Source: Boesenbergia rotunda
Taxonomy: Eukaryota; Streptophyta; Magnoliopsida; Zingiberales; Zingiberaceae
Direction of reading: 5' to 3'
NCBI GenBank assembly: GCA_024364735.1
Contig: JAGFNQ010008265.1
Span: forward strand, 186,001 to 250,000
DNA length: 64,000 nt
Shown: positions 56,291-64,000 of the stretch, one piece after another
Layout: each line of letters begins with the position of its first letter
Position numbering within the stretch: the first letter of the stretch is position 1
Notes under the pieces: model-generated
The model's input: only the letters and a program-made list of their open reading frames with translations
Databases searched by the model: none
Told to the model about the DNA's origin: nothing
Position numbers and translations under genes: made by a program

Positions 56291-58312
56291 TTGTTTGACA
56301 ACCCGATTTTAAGTTTAGGGATTTGAATCCAATAATCTCAAATCAGAATTGTAGGAGAATCAGGATCCTCCCCCTACAACCATTAAACTCATAATCATCT
56401 AAACTTAACCACCCTCATTCTCCCCCTTTGTCAAACACCGAAAAGGGTATAGACGGGTTGTTAAGTTTAATCATACTCCCCCTCAAACACAGGTCTCTCC
56501 CCAAACCCAAAATAATCAAAGGACAATTTTTGAATTGCATATGAAGGGCATATATCATAAATGTATCATGGCAACAATGTATATGCATCATACGCCAAAA
56601 TGTGTGAAATTTCACATGAAAACATATACAGAAGTATATTATGGTCAAATACGTATATGTTTTACATGACAAGTAAGGAATGCATCTGTATCTGACACAT
56701 AGTCCTGATTGGTCTCCGTGACCGATCAGGTTCGTTGATCACGTGATACAGAAACATATCTGATTAGTCTGGGGAGCGATCAGATTTCAGAAAAATTTCT
56801 GAAACTCTGATACGTTCCTGACATTCCATAACAGGGGAGTAGACTCTATTGATATTCGATATTTCAGAAAAATTTCTGAAACACGACATTAAGAACAAGA
56901 GTTATGACTCAGCAAACCCTTTCTTATGAATTTGAACATTCCAACATAGGTTTGTATCAAATTAAGTTTCGTTCCAAGTATGATTAGTCAAACCTCATTT
57001 TAACACTTGACGTTTCAGAAACATTTTTGAGAATCAAGGGTCTCAAAAATTCCTCCCCATATTTTACCACTTGAACAAATTTGTACTCCCTTAGTACCAG
57101 GTTTGTACCAATGGGTGATCAAGTATGTTTCAATTGTAATCGGATTGTATCATGTTTGTTTGTAGTATGATCATTGATACAATTCGACGAGAGGAGATCG
57201 GACTGAGGAGTTTTGTCCCAATCATGGAACTTACTGATCAATGTTGATCTGATCGGTCACCGAACCGATCAGAGGGATCCCTGATCGGTCGGTGGACCGA
57301 TCAGGTTCGGCACAGAATGTTTTCTGAGTTCCAGATTTCAGAAACCAATTTCAGAAACTCTGAAATCAGGTTTGTTTCAATTCTTAGCCATTCCCAAACC
57401 CTAACTCAATTAGATTTAATTACTTTGGTTCTAAACATGGGGTCCCTCAACCAAAATGAATATTTCCATATCAAAGAAAATCATTTCAATATAACTTTGA
57501 GAGTAAAGCCCATACATACAAGGTTTAAGTCATGAAAAAAAACATGTGATGAGCTAGATGTTGGGGATACATGTATATATATCCTAAGTCCTAGAATCTT
57601 GATTTAGATTGATACAAAGAAATCACTAGATCATAGAACTTAAGCATTGAGTCCTTGTGGAATTTTCATAAAGATTAGCACAAGCTATATGTTCATCTTG
57701 TTCTTAACCGAACTTTACATGCCATAGATTAATGTTAATCACACAAATAGTAAAATCATGGCATACTCAACTAGGTTCATCTCCAAAATATCAAGAGAAA
57801 CTTAAACCGAACCTTAAGCTCATGTTCTTGTCTATATATTGATGTCTAATCATCACAAGATATGTGTTGATATTTTCCTTAGCATACATTCATGTTGTAT
57901 AACATAAACAAGAAAATCATGGCATATGTTCACCAAACACAACCTCTTAAGCTTGAACCATAAAATTCAATAATAAAACTGATCATCTTAAGCAATCCAT
58001 GGTATGAGCAAGTTATGTGTCAATCTAAACCGTTTATGCAATATATATAATTTTTCCAAAACTTGTAGATTTATTTTCAAGCATGAATATACTATTATTC
58101 ATTGCATGAAAATTTCCTTACTACTCAAGTGAGATTTCATAAATCACTAGTCAAGGGATCATCTTGTTATAAGAACTAAGACAATGAAGCTCAAAGCATT
58201 TAATTCGAATTTTCCATAAGCAACCATGTGAATGACAATTTTTCCTTGGTCATAGGTTTGGAGCACCAAATATCAACCTCCGATGTTGATAGATGCTCCC
58301 CCTCAAAACAAG
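56291..58312 (-). other. Non-coding internal part of the second Copia element
   Basis: No protein domain is recognised in any frame. It contains gatcggtc-type inverted words (near 56707-56730 and 57250-57305) like those in the LTR. Purine-rich words such as GAGGGGGAG occur near 58303 and 56475 on the minus strand. This is where pol would be expected. Confidence 0.6.
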
Positions 58313-59596
58313 CTATATAATTCGAAATATGGAGGTTTTAAATACCCAAATTTTAGGACCTAATGCATCAACAATGAGGGACTTAGGCACCCATGCCTTA
58401 GTCATTTTCCTCCTAACCTTTTGAATCCTAGAATCATTTGATGCTCTAAAGTGGGTTCTAGACATTAAGGATACGAAGATTGGTTCCCTAGGTCGATGAT
58501 CCATACCGGCCTTGTTATAAACTGCCCTTTGGGAGTTTAGTATCATGTCTAAGGTTTTGGAGCTAGATGAGAATTTCTCAAGAACATTCTTGAGATTTTC
58601 AACTTCGCTCTTTAAGTCCTTATTGTCATTCTCAAGGGTCTTAACATGCAAGTCATCAATTACCTCATCCTTAGAGGTTTTCAATTTTTCTACCTCTATT
58701 TTTAAAGATGTAATCTTGTTCTTAGACTTTTTGAGCATGTTTGTCAAGCAAGCTATTGTTATATAGCACTCATTCAACTCGGGAGAGATTACCTCTTCAT
58801 CATCCGAAGATGATGAAGGCGCAGTTGAGGAGCTTGATTTGTTATCACTTTCTTCTCTCGAGTCCTCTAGTGTCATGAATGTCATGTGACAATGAGTGTT
58901 CTTCTCCTCCTTCTTCTTCTTGTTGTCACCTGCCACTAAAGCAATCCCTTTCTCTTTGTGACTTTGGTTAGAGATCTCATGTAGTTCCATCTCACAAAAC
59001 AAATCATCTATTTTTACAAAGGAAAGATTTTTGGACACCTTGTAGGCGTCCACCATGGATGACCACAAGGCATTCCTAGGAAATGATTTAAGGACATACC
59101 TCACTAGGTCTCGATTTTCTACCTTTTCATCAATGGAGTGGAGACCATTCAAGACTTCTTTGAACCGTCCATGGAGTTTACTTACAGTTTCATTTTCTCC
59201 CATGGTGAGACTTTGAAGTTGGTTGAGAAGGAGGTCCTTCTTGACTGTCCGAGTTTCATGAGTTCCTTCATGGAGCTCAATAATCTTATTTCATAGATCT
59301 TTAGCACTTATGAAAGGACCCACCTTGACTAACTGATCCTTGGTCATCCCACTTTGCAAGGTGACAATAGCTTTGGCATTGGCTTCCCCCTTTTTGACTT
59401 GCTCAGCCGACCAACTCGAAAACTCAAGCTCATTTCCCTCATGATCCTTTGGAGGGGAGAAACCCTCCTTCACTGAAAACCATATGCTCATGTTGGTTTT
59501 GAGCTAGAACTCCATCCTTGACCTCCAATATGGAAAATCAGTGCCGTCGAGGAATGAAGGTCTGTTTGTGCTGTAGCCTTCTCCTCCCATAGCCAT
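58313..59596 (-). pseudogene. Copia gag (UBN2-like) with two premature stops
   Basis: The minus frame opens at 59596 with MAMGGEGYSTNRPSFLDG and FPYWRSRMEF, a typical Copia gag start. A TAG at 59504-59506 and a TGA at 59291-59293 interrupt it. Beyond them, MGENETVSKLHGRFKEVLNGL and RYVLKSFPRNALWSSMVDAY match the UBN2 gag family as I know it. A Lys/Glu/Ser-rich linker (SSSSTAPSSSSDDEE) and a long coiled coil (ENDNKDLKSEVENLKNVLEKF) end it at 58313. No zinc knuckle is seen, unlike the other Copia gag here. The N-terminal frame gives the start; the product would be truncated. Confidence 0.8.
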
Positions 59597-59636
59597 CTTG
59601 TTGTAAGCTCTCGGTTGTTAATCCGCTTGAACAGAG

Positions 59637-59654
59637 CCCCAGGTTCTGATACCA
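59637..59654 (-). other. Primer-binding site of the second Copia element
   Basis: The minus strand reads TGGTATCAGAACCTGGGG two bases after the LTR end (CAAGTTCCAACA), matching the initiator methionine tRNA end for the first ten or so bases. Confidence 0.8.
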
Positions 59655-60660
59655 CTTGTTGGAACTTGGATGGCTAGAGAGGGGGGTGAATATAGCCAGA
59701 CACTTGAACTTTAGCACTTATTAATTTTTCTGCATCTCAAATGTTAGTAGCACAGCGGAAGCTAAAGGAAAACAGAGTATGCAGAAATGAAGAGCAAACC
59801 AAAATGCTAACAAGAGGATTTACAAGGTTCGGGGATAACTTGCCCCTACTCTTTGGCGTGCCCTTAAGGTGGGCGATCCCTTGATCGTCGGCAGATCAAG
59901 CCCCGGAAAATCCGGATAGTAAGCAACCTCCTTCTCGGTGGAGTAACTTCTCCACAGCGTTTCAACAAAGATAGAGTTTTAAGCACAATGAAATACAAGA
60001 AGGATCTTACAGAGCACTTAGGACAGCAAGAACTCAGACAAACTTCTCCCGAGCTCCACTCAGCGTAGATCTCACGCAAGAATCTCCTTCTTCGTGTCTT
60101 CTCGCTGATGGACTCACCAAGCTTTCTGACTCTTTTTCACAACGCTCAAGTAACGGATGGTTGCTTCAAAGATTGCAGTTGCTTGCTCAAGATGATGGAA
60201 CAACAGATCGCACAAGCAAAGTGTAAAGAACTGATCACACAGCAAGAACTCAAGCCAGCAAGCTCTAGCCGGAAGAAGTCTCTCCAGCACTTCTCCGCTC
60301 CGCAGCTTAAGTCTTCTCCACTAACGCCAGGTCATCACCTCACTGCAGCCTCCAGCTGCTTACCTGCCAACACCAGCTACCACTTAGCTCTCCCTGGACT
60401 CTCTGAGCTTTCCTCAGCCACGCTCCAGTCACCAGCTCATGTCAGCAGCTCCAGCTATTGCAACCTGAGATGGCAAATGGACAAACCTTCTCCAAGGAAA
60501 GGTCTTCATTGACTCTCCTTGAGTGTTTGAATTCATCCCTGTCACCTGTAGCTTAATCAGACCATTAGCACAGCATATCACACAGAGAATCATGCATCAG
60601 AGATTAATAGCAGGGAAATCAGATGTGTTCAGAGCGTCTGACAGTATATTTTGAATTAAA

Positions 60661-61252
60661 GTGATCGGTCATCGGACCGATCCAGGGCTCGTGGGTCGGT
60701 CACCAGACCGATCCACCACTTTGCTGGGACTCCCAGCTTTCGCGGCGACATAGGCCTGATCGGTCACCAGACCGATCAGGTAGATCCCTGACCGATCAGG
60801 CTCCAGCCTGATCGGTTACCTGTGAGAAAACCGTAATCGCGAACATCAGATCCTAGGTCGTGGATCGGTCACCGGTCTGTTCAGGAGCTGATCAGTGGGG
60901 GAACTCAACTCACTTTGTGCTCCCTGATCGGTCACCAGACCGATCAGGAGCCAAGCAGTGAGGAAATTGCCTGCTCTCTGATCGGTCACCAGACCGATCA
61001 GGAGCCAAGCAGTGAGGGAATTGTCTGCTCCCTGATTGGTCACCAGACCGATCAGGAGCTAAGCAGTGAGGGAACTGCCTGCTCCCTGATCGGTCACCGG
61101 ACCGATCAGGAGCCGGACAGTAGATTTCCAACCTCACTGTGTGCTCCCTGATCGGTCACCAGACCGATCAGTCATCGCTGGATCGGTCACCAGACTAATC
61201 CACGAAGGAGCACCGTGCCAACTTTCTTGATCGGTCACCAGACCGATCCAGG
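60661..61252. repeat. Array of about eleven gatcggtc hairpin words
   Basis: Repeated CTGATCGGTC-ACCA-GACCGATCAG units, for example 60755-60780, 60923-60948, 60977-61002, 61030-61055, 61085-61110 and 61146-61171, many about 54-60 bp apart with a shared linker (gagccaagcagtgaggg). Other copies use TGGATCGGTC with GACCGATCCA (61229-61252), keeping the pairing. Confidence 0.9.
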
Positions 61253-61341
61253 CAAGATCAAATCCCCTCTAAGTCATGGGAACAAGCCTCCGGCCCATCT
61301 TTGACTCGTGTCATGCCCAGTTTCACTCACTGAGACTTCAA

Positions 61342-61741
61342 CCTAGCCCTCCAAGCTAGGACCTGGCTTCACTCACCAGGGTTTCAGTCATCCGGCTTCA
61401 CTCACCAGAACCCGGCTTCACTCACCGGGATTTCAACCTAGCCCTCCAAGCTAGGATTTTTCACCTAACCCTCTAAGTTGGGACTTTTCACCTAACCCTC
61501 CAAGTTGGGACTTTTCACCTAGCCCTCCAAGCTGGGACTTTTCACTTAACCCTCCAAGTTAGGATTTTTCCACACCTAGCTTTCCAAGCTAGGATTTTTC
61601 ACACCTAACCCTTCAGGTTAGGATTTCTCCACACCTAGCCCTCCAAGCTAGGATTTTCCACACCTAGCCCTCCAAGCTAGGACTTTCCCACACCTGACCC
61701 TCCAGGTTAGGACTTTTCCATACTTAGCCCTTCAAGTTATG
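61342..61741. repeat. Array of twelve cctagc/gctagg hairpin words with paired changes
   Basis: Twelve 19-base units at 61342, 61437, 61464, 61491, 61518, 61545, 61575, 61604, 61634, 61663, 61693 and 61723, each followed by gacttttc/gatttttc-type linkers. Form CCTAGC-N7-GCTAGG alternates with CCTAAC-N7-GTTAGG and wobble forms, so the six-base arms stay paired. Four spaced relatives (ggcttcactcacc) lie at 61374-61430. Confidence 0.9.
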
Positions 61742-61856
61742 ATTTTTCATACCATGTCTAATCCTCAATCAGGACTTAATCATAATTATAATCATCAACC
61801 TAAATTAAAATCGATGTCAATATCAAAATAATAATCAAGGTTAGACTATATCAATA

Positions 61857-62952
61857 ATAAATACTTCTCGATTTATACTTATGACCGTTAAAAAACTTTA
61901 ATAAGACGGACTGATCATCTCATATTCACCTCGATGAAAAACATTATGGGATGAATCCATCGTCATGTAAAAGAGGAACGCCATTTGGGAAAAAAAAGCC
62001 TTTTATTTTTATTTTGATATTAAAATAAGTATAAAAAAATATTTATTAATTCCAATATTAAACTCAGAAGATTCGTTCTATAGAAATAATTTCATGCATG
62101 ATCATTTTTCATCTACCGGTCAACTTCCAATTGGATCAAATTGCTTTTTGTTTTTAAATAGATTGTCTGTCATCCATTTGATATGCATACACCCGTCTAA
62201 TTAGTCCACTAGACGGACGCTTTTCATTTAACTCTTTTAAATTTTGGAAACTATATATTGAATGATATAATTTTGTCAATAGAGCAATCCCAGCCCCTGT
62301 CCTCATCTAAAGTGATTTCACAGTAGAATTGCACTCATATTTGTCTAAAATTTAATGAATATGTGTTTTTCTTTAACTAATCATAATAAAAAATGATCTA
62401 TTTTGACATAGATCTTGTTCGGATGTTTGGAAGTTTGACGGTATCATAATAAAAATTATGATTTTGTTGTCCCCTGGATACAATGTAGTAGTTAAGATGT
62501 AACAGAGATAAATTAAATATCGGTCAATCTTTTATTGGGATATATGTTAACATTGAATTTAGTGGAAAAATTTATATTGAACAATTGTGACTCGAGTATC
62601 CATGATACGATCTTGAACGATCGTATAGAGATGACGAACGCAGCAAGGGGCGGCTGCCAATGATTTACTATAACATTTTCATAATTTATCCAAGGAGATT
62701 GGTGGAAAATTTTCATCCGTTTGAGTTATTAAAAAAATTATGATTTTGGAAAGTCTGTTGGTTAAATTTTAATTTATTGATACTTTACTGGGAATTTTAG
62801 ACCATTGAAATAATTTCCTCTGTGGAACGTTAAAAATGGCGTATATTTATCATTCTCCAAGACTCTACTCCCTTTCCTTGCTTTATATCAGTCTCGTCGG
62901 GTCACCTTCATCGCATGATCATCATTCTTCTTTTTCTTCTTCAATCGGTGCA
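61857..62952. other. AT-rich intergenic DNA and likely promoter of the stress-protein gene
   Basis: No coding unit or clear repeat. The last 120 bases include an in-frame ATG at 62836 that would add 39 Ser/His-rich residues; I treat it as leader. No TATA box is convincing. Confidence 0.5.
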
Positions 62953-63130
62953 ATGGAATCTGATCGGAAAGTGGGAGTGGCCGTTGATTTCTCCGCTTGC
63001 AGCAAGGCGGCGCTCCGCTGGGCCGTGGAAAACTTGGTGAGGAACGGCGACCACCTCGTCGTCGTCAACGTCCAGAAGGAAGGAAACTACGAGAAGGGCG
63101 TGACTCAGCTCTGGGAGACCACCGGATCAC
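62953..63130 (+). CDS. Universal stress protein (USP family), first exon only
   Basis: The exon begins MESDRKVGVAVDFSACSKAAL and continues RWAVENLVRNGDHLVVVNVQ and QLWETTGS, the start of a small plant USP of the kind often about 160-180 residues. The first strand (VGVAVDFS) and following helix form part of the alpha/beta nucleotide-binding fold; the ATP-binding GxxGxxG motif would be in a later exon outside the window. The donor GT is at 63131 (gga tca c|gt), phase 1. The start was chosen by family resemblance over the ATG at 62836. Such proteins act in stress responses, usually in the cytosol; the exact role is not known. Confidence 0.88.
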
Positions 63131-63535
63131 GTATGATTCACCTTTTCCCTACCTTTTTTTTCTTCTCTTGATTCCTCTTTAAGAGCCCTAAAAATTAAAC
63201 CTTTTGCCTTTTTCCCCCTAATCGAACTCCCGTTGCTTATTTCGGCCCCAATTAAAGTTTGATTTCTCAACATAAATGATCTTTCAGAGATTGAAATTCT
63301 ATGTTTTTAAGTTATGCCTTGAGGACACTGCTAAGAATTACCAGTTGCAATCTAGGTTAAGAGTTGTCTTACGTTTGATTATTCTTCACGTTTCTTTTTC
63401 TTTTTCTTCTTGTCCTGATATCTGTCTCTAGTAGTTAAACTTACACTACTCTGGGCTAGGAAATTGTGTAAAACCATCTTACTTTGGAATATTTGGCTGA
63501 TAATTGTAGCGGATACTATGAGTTATTCTCTTTTC

Positions 63536-63948
63536 CACTGTTTGGAAACCCATGGAATTCAATTCTATCAAGGAATTGAATTGAATTTCATGGTTTGGAA
63601 GCAACTTAAGTGAAGGAATTGAATTCTCATGGGAATTGAAATCCAATAAACTAAGGAATTGAAATCAGACCCAAATGAGTATAAATGGGTATGATTTGGT
63701 ATGGGAATTGAATTCCAACAAATGAAAATACTAACACCATGTTTGGAAACTTTTTAAGTAAAGAAATTGAATTGAGTTCCATTAAGAATTGAATTCAATT
63801 CAAATTCATTTATTTTTAGACTCATTCCAAACAAAGTTGTTTACTGGCTCATTCTAAACATAAGAATTCAATTCAAGTTTTGATAGAATTCAATTCCTAA
63901 TGGAATTCAATTCCATTTCATCTCGTTAAAAAGTTTCCAAAGGCAGTG
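63536..63948. mobile_element. MITE-like, GAATTC-rich inverted repeat(s) in the stress-protein intron
   Basis: The outer ends read CACTGTTTGGAAAC and the complement of CACTGCCTTTGGAAAC. An inner pair, TTTGGAAACTTTTTAA at 63740 and its complement ending near 63942, suggests a second, nested or tandem copy. The interior is full of ggaattgaattc-type self-complementary words. No clear target duplication is seen. Confidence 0.6.
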
Positions 63949-64000
63949 AATTCTATGGCTGATAAAGAACATCAACAAAGATGAGATACAGCTGATTTTT

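Larger units (their letters stand above)
56135..61856 (-). mobile_element. Minus-strand Copia retrotransposon with gag but no pol (3' LTR truncated)
   Basis: On the minus strand: 5' LTR 59657-61856, primer-binding site 59637-59654, gag 58313-59596 (broken), 2 kb non-coding, polypurine tract 56276-56290 and 141 bp of the 3' LTR, cut at 56135 by the fusion with Tat copy B. Protease, integrase, reverse transcriptase and RNase H are not visible. The LTR (about 2.2 kb) holds two hairpin arrays. It is a different family from the Copia element at 17439-24299 but shows the same gag-only layout. Confidence 0.8.
59657..61856 (-). repeat. 5' LTR of the second Copia element
   Basis: About 2.2 kb, minus-strand edges TATTGATATAG (61856) and GTTCCAACA (59657). 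The stretch 60661-61252 is a hairpin array with the word ctgatcggtc, and 61342-61741 is an array with cctagc...gctagg. The end near 59683-59710 reads ttcacccccctctctagcc on the minus strand, as in the first Copia family. Confidence 0.8.

Overview
This 64 kb window is plant nuclear DNA, most likely from a monocot. The evidence is GC-rich first exons on an AT-rich background, spliceosomal introns, a class II KNOX gene with an Ala/Gly-rich N-terminus, and dense nested LTR retrotransposons. A Zingiberales relative is possible, but that is only an impression.

Three host genes are supported, all on the + strand. (1) A class II KNOTTED-like (KNAT3-type) TALE homeobox gene lies at 445-4150 in five exons; its last few codons are uncertain. 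(2) A two-CBS-domain chloroplast protein gene (CBSX1/CBSX2 type) lies at 29207-42214 in eight exons coding for 238 residues. Its third intron is stretched to 7.4 kb by a broken chromovirus, and later introns carry a LINE relic and two SINEs with perfect target-site duplications. (3) The first exon of a universal stress protein gene lies at 62953-63130 and runs off the window.

Between the first two genes lies a nest of transposons. An old minus-strand Ty3 (del/Tekay chromovirus-like) element occupies 9188-28458, flanked by gcagc/gcagt. Four later insertions, each with its own target duplication, sit inside its LTRs: a solo LTR (11858-12719, atgac), a complete but pol-less Copia element (17439-24299, ggagc), a hAT-type MITE (24969-25452, gatcgatg/gatcaatg) and another solo LTR (27378-28431, agccc). 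Outside the nest, 4.2-9.2 kb holds an RS-rich gene fragment with a tiny retroposon in it, a Mutator-type foldback MITE and a further solo LTR.

Downstream of the CBS gene come a reversed SINE, a Mutator-like element with 209-bp inverted ends and a GC-rich cargo, and two copies of one young Tat-clade Ty3 family (44805-about 50950 with gag and pol; 53783-56134 with LTR and partial gag). The second Tat copy is fused end-on to a minus-strand, pol-less Copia element (56135-61856).

The most distinctive pattern is that three different LTR-retrotransposon lineages carry arrays of short inverted-repeat (hairpin) words in their LTRs, each with its own word. In the 56-62 kb Copia element the hairpin arms show compensatory changes between copies, which suggests that the folded form matters. 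Two gag-bearing Copia elements without pol also sit in the same window, one with an unrelated ORF where pol should be.
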